A DNA stretch of 64,000 nt from Streptomyces flavochromogenes (lineage in GTDB: Bacteria; Actinomycetota; Actinomycetes; Streptomycetales; Streptomycetaceae): the NCBI RefSeq assembly GCF_000717595.1, contig NZ_JNZO01000017.1, positions 104,192 through 168,191 on the forward strand, given 5' to 3'. Shown one piece after another: positions 14,908-26,519 of this stretch. Below the pieces are notes generated by a model. That model did not search any database and was not told where the DNA came from. It saw only the letters and a list, made by a program, of their open reading frames with translations. The position numbers and the translations under genes were made by a program. Position 1 is the first letter of the stretch. Each line of letters opens with the position of its first letter.

Positions 14908-16131
14908 CTACCGGAAGACGCCCGTGTGGCCGAGCGAGTAGCGTCCCGGCTGCGGGTAGACGGCGAGGCCGTGGGGTCCGCCGCCGACGGGAATGCGGGC
15001 CAGCTGCTTCCCGGTGGCGGTGTCGATCGCGTACACCTCGGAGTCGTAGCGGCCGGAGAGCCAGAGGACCTTGCCGTCGGCGGAGACGCCTCCCATGTCG
15101 GGGGATCCGCCGTCCGGCAGCCACCATTTCTTCGTCAGCTTGTCCTTCTCGAAGTCGAAGACGGAGATGGACCCCTCGCCGCGGTTGGGGACGTACATCT
15201 CGCGGGAGTCCCGGCTGATGTAGAGCCCGTGGGCGCCCTTGCCGGTGGGCAGCAGGGTCGGGGTGGTGAACTTCTCGCCGTCGAGGACCCACATGCCGTG
15301 GGCCATCATGTCGGCGATGTAGAAGGTCTTGCCGTCCGGGGAGAGCTTCACGTCCTGCGGCATGGCGCCCTCGAAGGGGAGTCTCTGCTGGCCGATCACC
15401 TCCATCCGCTCGGTGTCGACCTTGAGCAGCTCGCCGGAGAACTCGCAGGAGACGACGAAGTAGCGTCCGTCGGCGGAGAAGTCGGCGTGGTTGACGCCGT
15501 AACAGCTGACCGGGACGGTCTTCTTCCGTTCCATGGTGTGCGGGTCGCGGAAGACGAGTTCGCGGTCGAGCGAGGCCATCACGACGGCGTACTTGCCGTT
15601 GGGCGTGAAGTAGAGGTTGTACGGGTCGTGGACCTCGACGGGCTTGCCGGCGACGCCGGTGGCCGGGTCGATGGGGGTGAGGGTGTGGCCCCGGTTGTTG
15701 TTGACCCAGAGGGTCTTCAGGTCCCAGGAGGGCACGACGTGCTGGGGCTGGTTGCCGACGGGGATGGTCTCGACGACCTGGTAGGTGGCCGGGTCGATGA
15801 CGGAGACGGTGTTGGAGTTGGTGTTGGGGACGTAGACCCGGGAGGGGAAGTTCCTGACGACCGGCGAGAGCTTGTCGGGCCGGTCTGCGGCGTAGACGTC
15901 CTTCGGGTCGAGCAGCGGTGGCATCCCGGGGAGCCCGGCGGGGGCGGCGGCGGGCTTGGGGACGGCCGGGGCGGCCTTCTTCACCGGGGCGGCGCCCCCG
16001 CCCGGGTCCCCGCTGCCGCATCCGGCGAGCGCGGCGAGGAGGGCGGCGGCGAGGAGGGTCCTGGTCCGCCTCGTGAGGGGGCGCCGCGTGAGGTGTCCCT
16101 GGGTGCGGTGTCTCTGCGTGCGGTGTGCCAT
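14908..16131 (-). CDS. Beta-propeller (YVTN-type) lipoprotein
   Basis: Encodes 407 aa from the ATG at 16131, whose A is also the last base of the upstream stop. The N-terminus is Arg-rich, then LLAAALLAALAGCGSG gives a lipobox with Cys, so it is exported and lipid-anchored. A Pro/Ala linker precedes repeated blades such as SRVYVPNTNSNTVSVIDPAT, DLKTLWVNNNRGHTLTPIDPAT and SREMYVPNRGEGSISVFDF, characteristic of YVTN/NHL seven-bladed propellers. Such proteins often bind partners at the cell surface rather than catalyse reactions. It is coupled to the NodB-like lipoprotein gene, hinting at a joint role in the envelope. Confidence 0.87.
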   Translation of the reverse strand: MAHRTQRHRTQGHLTRRPLTRRTRTLLAAALLAALAGCGSGDPGGGAAPVKKAAPAVPKPAAAPAGLPGMPPLLDPKDVYAADRPDKLSPVVRNFPSRVYVPNTNSNTVSVIDPATYQVVETIPVGNQPQHVVPSWDLKTLWVNNNRGHTLTPIDPATGVAGKPVEVHDPYNLYFTPNGKYAVVMASLDRELVFRDPHTMERKKTVPVSCYGVNHADFSADGRYFVVSCEFSGELLKVDTERMEVIGQQRLPFEGAMPQDVKLSPDGKTFYIADMMAHGMWVLDGEKFTTPTLLPTGKGAHGLYISRDSREMYVPNRGEGSISVFDFEKDKLTKKWWLPDGGSPDMGGVSADGKVLWLSGRYDSEVYAIDTATGKQLARIPVGGGPHGLAVYPQPGRYSLGHTGVFR

Positions 16132-16892
16132 CAGGTCAGCAGCTCCGTGGTGGTGACCGCGCGCAGTCCGCGGCGGCCGAGGTCGGCGAGGAGGAGGGGC
16201 AGCGCGGCGGCGGTGTCCGGGTAGCCGAAGTGCAGGCTGACGACGGATCCGGCGCGGACGGATCCGGTGACGTTGCGGACGACGGCGGTGGCGCCGGGCG
16301 AGGTGAAGTCGAGGGAGTCGACGTCGTAGGAGAGGACGTGCGGGTATCCGGCGCGCCGGGCGGCGCGCAGGACGGCGGGGGCGGCGTACTGGGTCCGGGA
16401 GGGCCGGAACCAGGTGCCGATGGAGCCGGTGAGCCGGCGCAGCCGGGTGGCGCAGGCCTCGATCTCGGCGAGGGCCTCGGTCTCGGTCATGGCGTTGACG
16501 TCGATGTGGCGCTGGGTGTGGTTGCCGAGGTCGTGTCCGCCGTCGAGGACGCGGCGGGCCAGGTCGGGGTGCCGGTCGAGCCAGCTGCCGACGGCGAGGA
16601 CGGTGACGCGGGCGCCGGCCTTCTCGGCCTGGCCGAGGAGCGTCCGGGCGAGGGCGGGGTCGCCCTGGCCGTGGAAGGTGAGCGCGACCCGGGGCCGGTC
16701 GCGGGGGCCGTGGGTGATCTCGGCGGGCTGCCCGGGGAGGCGCCGGGGGGCGGGGGCCGCGACGGGTGCGGCGGCGGGGCGCCGGGGCGCGGGCGCGGCC
16801 GGGCGGGGGGTCGTGCCGCAGGCGGTGGCGAGGCCCGCGAGGGCGGCGGCCGCACCGGCCCGGAGGGCTCCGCGGCGGTCGATCGGCTTCAC
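16131..16892 (-). CDS. NodB-like polysaccharide deacetylase lipoprotein, metal motif altered
   Basis: A 253-aa protein starting at GTG 16892 with a signal ending LAGLATACGTT (lipobox). The NodB domain is recognisable from VALTFHGQGD, GNHTQRHID and WFRPSRTQYAAP. In active enzymes the first motif is TFDDGP, where one Asp binds metal and the other is the base; here it reads TFHGQGD, so both are displaced or lost. The HxxxH metal pair is retained. Activity may therefore be changed or absent. It is co-transcribed with the beta-propeller lipoprotein (1-bp overlap). Confidence 0.83.
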   Translation of the reverse strand: MKPIDRRGALRAGAAAALAGLATACGTTPRPAAPAPRRPAAAPVAAPAPRRLPGQPAEITHGPRDRPRVALTFHGQGDPALARTLLGQAEKAGARVTVLAVGSWLDRHPDLARRVLDGGHDLGNHTQRHIDVNAMTETEALAEIEACATRLRRLTGSIGTWFRPSRTQYAAPAVLRAARRAGYPHVLSYDVDSLDFTSPGATAVVRNVTGSVRAGSVVSLHFGYPDTAAALPLLLADLGRRGLRAVTTTELLT

Positions 16893-17286
16893 GCGACCAT
16901 TTAAGGGTGATAGCGCCCGGTTTATTACGATTAGGCCAATTCAGGACGTTTACGGGGTCGACGAGGGCGTCCAGCATACGGACGACCCCGAGGAACAATC
17001 ACGGAACCGCATAGTCATTCATTGTTTGCAAGGTGAGTGCCACACGTCACCAACGATTCACTATTAAGGTGTCCGTTTTTGGCACGGTTTGCCCCACTAG
17101 GGACTTTTGGCGGTATGGCCACCTGTCTGCCATAGTCGGTGGCACGACCCCCATTGACCCGGGCCAGGTCGACATAGCAGCCGTGGATACACCCCCCCGT
17201 CCACGGCGCATCACACGAAAGCCCCCACGCGCCCCACTACGGCACACGGGGGCTTCCGTGTGTCCGGGGGTGGTGCACCGCGAGCC
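16893..17286. other. Intergenic region with promoter for the lipoprotein operon
   Basis: This 394-bp stretch is AT-richer than its surroundings, especially 16900-17150, which suits promoters for the minus-strand lipoprotein genes. No gene, RNA family or strong Shine-Dalgarno was recognised. A hairpin near its right end is listed separately. Confidence 0.5.
17219..17255. terminator. Candidate hairpin downstream of anti-sigma type ATPase gene
   Basis: AAGCCCCC at 17219-17226 pairs with GGGGGCTT at 17248-17255 across a 21-nt loop. It lies 32 bp beyond the end of the minus-strand gene and is the likely terminator. Confidence 0.5.
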
Positions 17287-17805
17287 TCAGGAGCGGTCGG
17301 CGACCCGCATCTCGAACCAGGTCGTCTTGCCGCGGGGCGCCAGGTCCACACCCCACCGGTCGGAGAGCTTGTCGACCAGGAAGAGCCCCCGGCCGCTCGT
17401 GTCGAGCTCGTGCACCGGCATCAGACAGGGCAGACCGCGCGAGGGGTCCCGCACCTCGATCCGGATCCAGCCACGCCGCCGCTGCAACCGCAGCGCGAAG
17501 ACCCGCGCACCGGTGTGCCGGACCGCGTTCCCGACGAGCTCCGACACCAGGAGCACCGCGTGCTCGGCGACCTGCGGGCCGAGCGCCCACTGCCGCAGCA
17601 CGACGTGCTGGGTGAGCCTGCGAGCCACCCACGCGGATTCGGGACGGGACGGCAGCCGGACATCCTCGTCCGCCGGGTTGCCGTACAACTCCACTGCGTC
17701 GGCGGCCTGTTCGTCGTCCGCGGCCGGTGACCACCGCGCTGCGGCGGCGCCAGTGCGCTGCCACGGTTGTTCCCTACCCTCCAGGCCCGCCATGCCCCCC
17801 ATCAT
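17287..17805 (-). CDS. ATP-binding anti-sigma-factor-type protein (HATPase_c)
   Basis: Up to 172 aa; the start could also be the Met at residue 5. The domain runs from about residue 50: SRPESAWVARRLTQHVV, then AVLLVSELVGNAVRHTG (N box) and LDTSGRGLFLVDKLSDRWGV (G1/G2 boxes). These are the Bergerat-fold ATP-binding motifs of RsbW/SpoIIAB-like serine kinases, found in dozens of copies in Streptomyces. There is no sigma or anti-anti-sigma gene next to it, so its partner is unknown. The first 45 residues are a variable, probably disordered extension. Confidence 0.87.
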   Translation of the reverse strand: MMGGMAGLEGREQPWQRTGAAAARWSPAADDEQAADAVELYGNPADEDVRLPSRPESAWVARRLTQHVVLRQWALGPQVAEHAVLLVSELVGNAVRHTGARVFALRLQRRRGWIRIEVRDPSRGLPCLMPVHELDTSGRGLFLVDKLSDRWGVDLAPRGKTTWFEMRVADRS

Positions 17806-17873
17806 GGCCGCACGGAGCCGATCGCGGGGGCCGTTCCGGTGGAATCGGCCCCCACGAAGGGACGTCTGTCACC

Positions 17874-18641
17874 TCAGGCGAACTTCGCCTTCCCCGGGCC
17901 CTCCTCGACGAAGCTGCGCATCCCGTTCGCGCGGTCCTCGGTCGCGAACAGGCCCGCGAACCAGTTGCGCTCGATGGCGAGACCGGTGTCGATGTCGGCC
18001 TCCAGACCCTGGTCGATGGCCTCCTTCGCGGCCCGCAGCGCGACGGCCGGGCCCTGCGCCAGCTTGGCGGCCCAGGCGTGCGCCTGCTCGTACACCTCGG
18101 CGGCGGGGACGACCCGGTCGACCAGACCCAGCGTCAGGGCCTCGTCGGCCTTGACCATCCGGCCGGTGAAGATGAGGTCCTTGGCCTTGGACGGGCCGAC
18201 GAGCCGGGCCAGCCGCTGCGTGCCGCCGGCGCCGGGGATCAGGCCGAGCAGGATCTCCGGCTGGCCGAGCTTGGCGTTGTCGGCGGCGATCCGGTAGTCG
18301 GCGCAGAGCGCGAGCTCGCAGCCGCCCCCGAGGGCGTAGCCGGTGACGGCGGCGACGACCGGCTTGGGGATGCGGGCGACGGCGGTGAAGGAGTCCTGCA
18401 GGGCGCGGGAGCGCTTGACCATGGCCACGTGGTCCATGACCTGCATCTCCTTGATGTCCGCGCCCGCCGCGAACACCTTCTCGCCGCCGTAGATGATCAC
18501 GGCCCGCACGTCGTCGCGGTCGGTCGCCTCCTGGGCGAGCTCGCGCAGCCGGTCCTGGGTGGCGATGTCCAGCGCGTTCATCGGGGGGCGGTCGAGGCGG
18601 ATCGTGCCGACGCCTTCGGCGACTTCGAGGTTCACAGTCAT
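17874..18641 (-). CDS. Enoyl-CoA hydratase/isomerase
   Basis: Encodes 255 aa, the usual size for a single-domain crotonase. Visible signatures are FAAGADIKEM (oxyanion-hole region), GYALGGGCELALCADYRIAA and PEILLGLIPGAGGTQRLARL, the last with the catalytic Glu/Gly pattern of true hydratases. It should hydrate 2-enoyl-CoA in fatty acid beta-oxidation. It stands alone, with a strong terminator upstream isolating it from the L,D-transpeptidase gene, so it has its own promoter. Specific chain length cannot be told. Confidence 0.93.
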   Translation of the reverse strand: MTVNLEVAEGVGTIRLDRPPMNALDIATQDRLRELAQEATDRDDVRAVIIYGGEKVFAAGADIKEMQVMDHVAMVKRSRALQDSFTAVARIPKPVVAAVTGYALGGGCELALCADYRIAADNAKLGQPEILLGLIPGAGGTQRLARLVGPSKAKDLIFTGRMVKADEALTLGLVDRVVPAAEVYEQAHAWAAKLAQGPAVALRAAKEAIDQGLEADIDTGLAIERNWFAGLFATEDRANGMRSFVEEGPGKAKFA

Positions 18642-18667
18642 GAGAGGAAGGTTAGTGTCCGTTAACG

Positions 18668-18710
18668 CCGAGGGGCCCGGTGCTGTTGCTCACAGCACCG
18701 GGCCCCTCGG
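18668..18710. terminator. Strong 18-bp hairpin terminator
   Basis: CCGAGGGGCCCGGTGCTG pairs perfectly with the complementary arm at 18693-18710 across a 7-nt loop. It ends the transcript of the L,D-transpeptidase gene at 18727. Confidence 0.9.
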
Positions 18711-18726
18711 ACGTACGAACGGTGGA

Positions 18727-19992
18727 TTACTTGATCCACTCCGACCAGTCCATGTTCCAGCCGTTGAGTCCGTTCTCCGGCTGGATCTGCTTGTCCTTCG
18801 AGTTCTTCACGACGACCACGTCACCGACGATCGAGCGGTCGTAGAACCAGGCGGCCGGCATCGAGCTGTCGCCCGCGCCCCGCGCGTCCTGGAGGCCGAC
18901 ACAGCCGTGGCTGACGTTGGCGGAGCCGAACGTGCCCGACGAGGCCCAGTAGTTGCCGTGCACGAAGGTGCCCGAGGTGGACAGACGCATCGCGTGCGGC
19001 ACGTCCTTGATGTCGTACTCGCCGCCGAAGCCGACCGTGGCCCCGTTCATGCGGGTCACCTTGTACTTCTCGCTGATGACCATCTGACCGTTGTACGTGG
19101 TCGTGGACGGCGCGCCCGCGGTGATCGGGATCGTCTTGATGATCTTGCCGTCGCGCTCGATCTTCATCGTCTTGGCGCTCGCGTCGACGGTGGAGACCTG
19201 GCGGCGGCCGATGGTGAAGGTGATCGTCTTCTTCTGCTTGCCGTAGACGCCCGGGCGGCCCTCGACGCCGTCCAGGTTGAGGTGCACGGTCACCTTGGTG
19301 CCCGCGGCCCAGTAGTTCTCCGGGCGGAAGTCCAGGCGGTCGTTGCCGAACCAGTGGCCCTCGATCGGCACGGACGGCTCGGCCGTCACCTTGATGGCCT
19401 TCTCGACGGCCTCCGGGTCCGTGATGCCCCGGGTGAAGTTGATGGACACCGGCATGCCGACGCCGACGGTCGAACCGTCCTCCGGCGTGTACTGGCCGAT
19501 GAAGGTGTTCTTCGGGACGAGGGTGGTGAAGGTGGTGTCCTTCGCCGACTCCCGGCCGTCCGCGTCCTTCGCGATCGCGTGGACCTTGTACTGCGTGGCC
19601 GCGGCCAGGTGCGCGGTCGGCGACCAGCTGGCCCCGTCCGCCGCGATCTTGCCCTCGACCGCGGTGCCCTTGGAGTCGGCGACCGTGACCGTGGTCAGCT
19701 TGCCCTGAGCCGCGGTGACCTTGAGGACCCCGCTGGTGGCGACCGAGTCGGCGCCGTCCTTCGGAAGGATCGTCACGACCGCCTGGGAGGCCGCGTTCTC
19801 CTGCTGGCCGCCGCCCTGGGCCGCCGGCCCCTTGCCCCCCGCACCGCCGCCGTTCGCCGTCTCACCGCCGCCGCAGGCGGTGAGCACCAGAAGCAGCGCT
19901 CCCGCCGCCAGGGCCTGCAGCCTGACGCCCCCGCGTCGGCCGCGCCGCCCCGTCGCTCCGACCGATGCCCCCGATATCGGCTGCCCGTTCAC
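18727..19992 (-). CDS. L,D-transpeptidase lipoprotein, copy A
   Basis: A 421-aa protein from GTG 19992, with GGGGAG upstream. The signal ends LLLVLTACGGG, a good lipobox. Two Ig-like domains follow (roughly residues 60-240), then the YkuD catalytic domain with HGNYWASSGTFGS and SHGCVGL, giving the His and nucleophilic Cys, and a C-terminal cap ending NMDWSEW. This architecture matches mycobacterial LdtMt2 and its relatives that make 3-3 crosslinks in peptidoglycan. A paralogue lies immediately upstream. An alternative start at 20112 is unlikely because the lipobox would be far inside. Confidence 0.93.
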   Translation of the reverse strand: MNGQPISGASVGATGRRGRRGGVRLQALAAGALLLVLTACGGGETANGGGAGGKGPAAQGGGQQENAASQAVVTILPKDGADSVATSGVLKVTAAQGKLTTVTVADSKGTAVEGKIAADGASWSPTAHLAAATQYKVHAIAKDADGRESAKDTTFTTLVPKNTFIGQYTPEDGSTVGVGMPVSINFTRGITDPEAVEKAIKVTAEPSVPIEGHWFGNDRLDFRPENYWAAGTKVTVHLNLDGVEGRPGVYGKQKKTITFTIGRRQVSTVDASAKTMKIERDGKIIKTIPITAGAPSTTTYNGQMVISEKYKVTRMNGATVGFGGEYDIKDVPHAMRLSTSGTFVHGNYWASSGTFGSANVSHGCVGLQDARGAGDSSMPAAWFYDRSIVGDVVVVKNSKDKQIQPENGLNGWNMDWSEWIK

Positions 19993-20187
19993 TGTGGTCT
20001 TCTCCCCTCGCACGGCCCGGCACCGCCCGGCCCCACCCCCGTGCGCATCCACTCGCGCACACGGCGCTAGATAATCACACCGCAGGACACGAAAGATCCT
20101 CGTGAATGTCACCGTTCCGTCCCGATCGACCTGCTAAGACAACGAAAGGGGCCGAACGTGCCGGGCGGTACGAGGGGGACGAGGGCG

Positions 20188-21405
20188 TCAGCTCAGCGCG
20201 GAGCCGGCCTTCCACTGGCTCCACTCCATGTTCCAGCCTCCGAGGCCGTTGTCGGGAGCGACCTTTCGGTCACGGGAGTTCACCACTTCCACCACGTCGC
20301 CGATGAGGGTCCGCTCGAAGAACCAGCCCGCCGGGGACTCGGCGCTGCCGCCCTTGTCGTCCCGGAGCCCGACGCAGCCGTGGCTGACGTTGGCGGAGCC
20401 GAAGGTGCTCGGGTCGGCCCAGTAGTTGCCGTGCAGGAAGGTGCCCGAGTCGGTGAGACGGATGGCGTGCGGCACGTCCTTGATGTCGTACTCGCCGCCG
20501 AAACCGACCGTGGCCCCGTTCATCCGGGTCACGTCGTACAGCTCGGTGACGACCATCTTCCCGTTGTACGTGGTGGTCTTCGGCGCTCCCGCGGTGATCG
20601 GCACGGTGGCGAGGACGTCGCCGTCCCGCCTGACCTCCATGGTGTGGGCGGCGGCGTCGACCACGGACACCTGGGAGCGGCCGACGGTGAACCCGACGGT
20701 CTTGCTCTGGATGCCGTACACGCCGGGTGCTCCCTCGACGTCCCGCAGGCCGAGTTCGACGGTGACCTCGGTGCCCGGCCGCCAGTACGCGGCGGGCCGG
20801 AAGTCGAGCCGCTCCTTGCCGAACCAGTGGCCGACGACCTCCACCGGAGGCACAGAGGTGATCCGGATGGCCCGCTCGACCTCCGCCCGGTTCTCGATCG
20901 GCATGTTGAAGCCGAAGGAAACGATCATGCCGGTGCCGACAGTGGAACGGTTCTCCGGCTTGAAGTAGCCGATGAAGCGGCTCTCGGGCACCACGGTGGT
21001 GAAGGTGGTGTGCCGGGCGGAGCGCCGGCCGTGCGCGTCGAGCGCGACGGCGTCCACGGTGTACTTCGCGGCCAGCGCCAGCCGGGTCTCCGGCCGGGGC
21101 CGCCAGCGCAGCCCGTCGGCGGAGATCTCACCGGCCACCTGGGTCCGTCTGCCGTCATCCACCTGGACGACGCTCACCCGTTCGAGTCGCCCGCTGTCCA
21201 CCTTCACCTCGACCGGACCCTCGGCCGGCAACCCCCGGCTGCCGTCCTCCGGGCTGACCCGGATGACGTCACCGGGGGCCCGCGCCTTGCCCGGCAGGCC
21301 GATGTCGATCCCGCCTTCACCGTCCGGCGCCGTGCAGCCCACGAGGCCCGCCAACAGTCCCGCCACCGCGAGGGCGTACCTCGCCCGCTTCCATACAAGT
21401 GTCAC
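20188..21405 (-). CDS. L,D-transpeptidase lipoprotein, copy B
   Basis: Encodes 405 aa from GTG 21405, with signal ALAVAGLLAGLVGCTAP (lipobox LVGC). Layout is as in copy A: Ig-like domains, then a YkuD domain with NGATVGFGGEYDIKDVPHAI, HGNYWADPSTFGS and SHGCVGLRDDKGG, ending NMEWSQW. Catalytic Cys and His are intact. The two copies share long identical stretches near the active site but diverge in the N-terminal half, so an old duplication is likely. The gap between them is about 195 bp, so each may have its own promoter. The initiation site lacks a strong Shine-Dalgarno. Confidence 0.92.
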   Translation of the reverse strand: MTLVWKRARYALAVAGLLAGLVGCTAPDGEGGIDIGLPGKARAPGDVIRVSPEDGSRGLPAEGPVEVKVDSGRLERVSVVQVDDGRRTQVAGEISADGLRWRPRPETRLALAAKYTVDAVALDAHGRRSARHTTFTTVVPESRFIGYFKPENRSTVGTGMIVSFGFNMPIENRAEVERAIRITSVPPVEVVGHWFGKERLDFRPAAYWRPGTEVTVELGLRDVEGAPGVYGIQSKTVGFTVGRSQVSVVDAAAHTMEVRRDGDVLATVPITAGAPKTTTYNGKMVVTELYDVTRMNGATVGFGGEYDIKDVPHAIRLTDSGTFLHGNYWADPSTFGSANVSHGCVGLRDDKGGSAESPAGWFFERTLIGDVVEVVNSRDRKVAPDNGLGGWNMEWSQWKAGSALS

Positions 21406-21569
21406 GCTCGGCCCAACGAGAGCCACCCTCCAGGGGAAACGTGCGTGCGGGTCATGTTGGGAGCCGGGTGGTTCGGGAAGAACAGGGGGAGAACCACGCG
21501 CGGGAGCGGCGGCCGGGACGCCGCCGCTCCCCGGCGTGCGGGCCCGACGAGCCGCTGGAGGCCGGGACG

Positions 21570-23780
<2,211 letters not shown>

Positions 23781-23783
23781 GGT

Positions 23784-23803
23784 GCCGGGGCCGGAGCCCC
23801 GGC
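23784..23803. terminator. Bidirectional terminator between glgX and response regulator
   Basis: GCCGGGGC pairs with GCCCCGGC around a 4-nt loop in the 42-bp gap between two convergent genes. Confidence 0.7.
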
Positions 23804-23822
23804 CCCGTGGCCGGTGCGCTGC

Positions 23823-24464
23823 TCAGCCGCGCCCGAGGATCCCCCGGTCGTAACCCGCGGCGACTGCGGACGCGCGGTCGTTCACCAGCAGCTTGGCGTA
23901 GATGTGGGTGAGGTGGGTCTTCACGGTGGCCTCGCTGATGAAGAGCTCCGCCGCGATCGCGCGGTTCGCCGTCCCCTTCGCGACGAGCGCGAGGATCTCG
24001 GCCTCACGGGCGGAGAGCACCCGGTCGGTGACGGCGGGGGTTCGGACGGCCGTGACCAGACGCGAGGCGACGGCCGGGGAGAGGACGGTACGGCCCTCGG
24101 CGGCGGCCCGCACGGCGGCGAACAGCTCCTCCCGGGGCGCGTCCTTGAGGAGGTAGCCGGTGGCGCCCGCCTCGATCGCCGGGAGCGTGTCGGTGTCCGT
24201 GTCGTACGTGGTGAGGACGAGGACGCGGGAGCGGGCACCGCGCCGGGTGAGCTCGGCGATGGCGTCGACGCCGTTGCCGCCGGGCATGCGCAGGTCCATG
24301 AGCACGACGTCGGGATCGAGCTCTAGGGCGAGTCCGACTCCTCGCACGCCGTCGGGGGCCTCGCCGACGACACGGAAGCCGGAGCCCTCGGCGGTGAACA
24401 TGCCGCGCAGGCCGTCCCGCACGACGGGGTGGTCGTCGACGATCAGAAGCGTGATGTCCGTCAT
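23823..24464 (-). CDS. NarL-type response regulator of ABC/two-component operon
   Basis: Encodes 213 aa. The receiver has the acidic pair (IVDDHPVVRDGL), phospho-acceptor in VVLMDLRMPG near residue 55, the conserved Thr/Lys region (LTTYDTD and YLLKDAP), and the C-terminal LuxR helix-turn-helix (LSAREAEILALVAKGTANRA). It overlaps the kinase gene by 4 bp. It is the last gene of a four-gene operon with an ABC transporter, so it probably controls that transporter. Confidence 0.94.
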   Translation of the reverse strand: MTDITLLIVDDHPVVRDGLRGMFTAEGSGFRVVGEAPDGVRGVGLALELDPDVVLMDLRMPGGNGVDAIAELTRRGARSRVLVLTTYDTDTDTLPAIEAGATGYLLKDAPREELFAAVRAAAEGRTVLSPAVASRLVTAVRTPAVTDRVLSAREAEILALVAKGTANRAIAAELFISEATVKTHLTHIYAKLLVNDRASAVAAGYDRGILGRG

Positions 24465-25759
24465 GGCGTGCCCAACGGTACGCGAGCGGAGACCGCCGTG
24501 CCCTCGCCCGGAGCGGTCTCCACGGCGACGGAGCCGGCGAGGCGCTCGGCGCGGGCCCGCATGCCGTCGAGGCCGAACCCGCCGCCGTCGCACCCGCGTC
24601 CGGGCCGTGCCAGCGGGTCGAAGCCCCGGCCGTCGTCCCGTACGTCCAGGGTGATCTCGTCCCCCATGTAGGAGAGGGTCACGCCGGCGCGGGCGGCCCC
24701 GGAGTGACGGGCCGCGTTGGACAGGGCCTCCTGGGCGATCCGCAGCAGCGTGGCGGCGACCTCGTCGTGGAGCGGCTCCTCGGTCCCGGTCACGGTGAAC
24801 CGGGCGTCGACACCGGTGCGTTCCGCCCACTCGGCGACCGTCTTGCGCAGCGCCTCCGGCAGGGCGTCGTGCTCCAGGGCGGCCGGGCCCAGGTTCCGCA
24901 CGGAACGGCGGGCCTCGCCGAGGCTGTGCCGGGCGAGGCCGGCGGCCCTCCGCAGGTGCGCCTCGGCGCGCTCCCGGTCGGGGGTGGCGTGCGCGGCCTG
25001 GAGCTGGGTGATGACCCCCGTGAGTCCCTGGGCGATGGTGTCGTGGATCTCGGCGGCGAGCCGCCGCCGCTCGTCGGCGATCCCGGCCTCGCGGGCCTGG
25101 AGGAGCAGCTGGGCCTGGAGTGCGGCGTTCTCGGCGAGGGCCTGTTCGAGGCGGCTGTTGGCACGGCCGAGTTCGGCGATGGTGGCGGCGCGCTCGGCGG
25201 CCTTCTCCGCGTCCTTGGTCGCGAGGTGCGAGAAGCCCATGGCCAGGCAGGCGTTCAGGGCGAACAGGCCGCCGAAGGCGAGCCACTGCGTGAGCGAGGC
25301 GGGCGGCAGTCCGCCGGACTGCGAGCCGGCCATGGTGACGGCGGTGGCGAGGAGTCCGGCGTGGGCGAGACGGCGGGGCAGCAGATGAACGGCGTCGAAG
25401 TAGCCGACGCAGGCGTAGATCGCGAAGAACGGGTTGAGCCAGGTCAGCGCGAAGGCGAGGGCGGTACGGAGGGCGAAGTGGACGACGGGGGCGGGCCCCG
25501 GCACTCCCGGCACGAGAACGGGTCCGCCGTCGGGCGGCTCGGACCCCCACCCGGTGGCCGCGACCACCCGACGGCAGCGGTGGTCCCACAGCACGTGGAG
25601 GAGGAGCGCGGCCGCCATCAGGACACCGGCCGTCACCCGCTCCGTACGGTCCATGAACACGTCCGCCGACGCCGCCGCGATCGCCGTGGCGACCCCGAGC
25701 AGTCCGTACGGCCCCCAGCGGAAGAACTGACGCCAGCGCTCCTCGACGGTGGTGGGCAC
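24461..25759 (-). CDS. Membrane sensor histidine kinase (HisKA_3)
   Basis: A 432-aa protein from GTG 25759. The first 165 residues have about five to six transmembrane segments with little extracytoplasmic loop, typical of intramembrane-sensing kinases. A short coiled coil (ELGRANSRLEQALAENAAL) leads to the HisKA_3 box ERRRLAAEIHDTIAQGLTG, His near residue 238, and a HATPase_c with SNAARHSGA and DDGRGFDP. Its 14-bp distance from the ABC permease gene and 4-bp overlap with the regulator point to one operon in which the kinase senses either a drug or envelope stress. Confidence 0.93.
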   Translation of the reverse strand: MPTTVEERWRQFFRWGPYGLLGVATAIAAASADVFMDRTERVTAGVLMAAALLLHVLWDHRCRRVVAATGWGSEPPDGGPVLVPGVPGPAPVVHFALRTALAFALTWLNPFFAIYACVGYFDAVHLLPRRLAHAGLLATAVTMAGSQSGGLPPASLTQWLAFGGLFALNACLAMGFSHLATKDAEKAAERAATIAELGRANSRLEQALAENAALQAQLLLQAREAGIADERRRLAAEIHDTIAQGLTGVITQLQAAHATPDRERAEAHLRRAAGLARHSLGEARRSVRNLGPAALEHDALPEALRKTVAEWAERTGVDARFTVTGTEEPLHDEVAATLLRIAQEALSNAARHSGAARAGVTLSYMGDEITLDVRDDGRGFDPLARPGRGCDGGGFGLDGMRARAERLAGSVAVETAPGEGTAVSARVPLGTP

Positions 25760-25773
25760 CCCGCCGCCCCCTC

Positions 25774-26519
25774 TCACTCCCAGCGGAACCAGCGCACCGA
25801 GGCGCCGGTCAGGACGGCCGTCCACAGGGCCAGCACCCCGAGCTCCGTCCAGCCGGGCCAGCCGCCCGAGGCGGCCGCGTCGAGGGCCTGCGAGGCGGCG
25901 CCGAACGGACTGAGCCCGACGATCCGCTGCAGCGTATCCGGCATGGCCTGGACCGGCACCCAGACGCCTGCCGTGAACATGGCGGGGAAGGCGACGGCCG
26001 AGCCGACGGCGTAGGCGATGCCCTGGGTCCGGGAGACCGCGCACACGGTGGCGCCGAGGGCCAGACCGGCCGCCACGGTCAGCAGCAGGGCGAGGACGTA
26101 TGCCACGAGGTTCCCCGGCAGGGCGACGCCGAAGGCGAGCCGCCCCACCGTGATCACCAGCACCGCGGAGACCAGGGTGGCCGCGGCGTACAGCGCGATC
26201 TGGGCGGCGAGCAGCGTCGCGGGCCGGACCGGGGTGGTGGACATGCGGCGCAGGATGCCGCGTTCGCGGTAGCCGGAGAGGACCGCGGGCATGGACTGGA
26301 CCGCGGCCATGATGAGGGCGAAGAGAACGGAGACGGGGACGTAGAGGTCGATGACGCGGCGACCGCCGAGGTCCTCGGAGGCCTCCCGGAAGGAAGGGAT
26401 CAGACCGAGGATCACGGTCAGCACGGTCGGTGAGGCCATCACCCAGAACAGGGCGCCGGGTTCGCGGGTGAAGAGGCGGATCTCGGTCCGCAGGACGGCC
26501 GCGGCGGGGCTGGTGGTGC

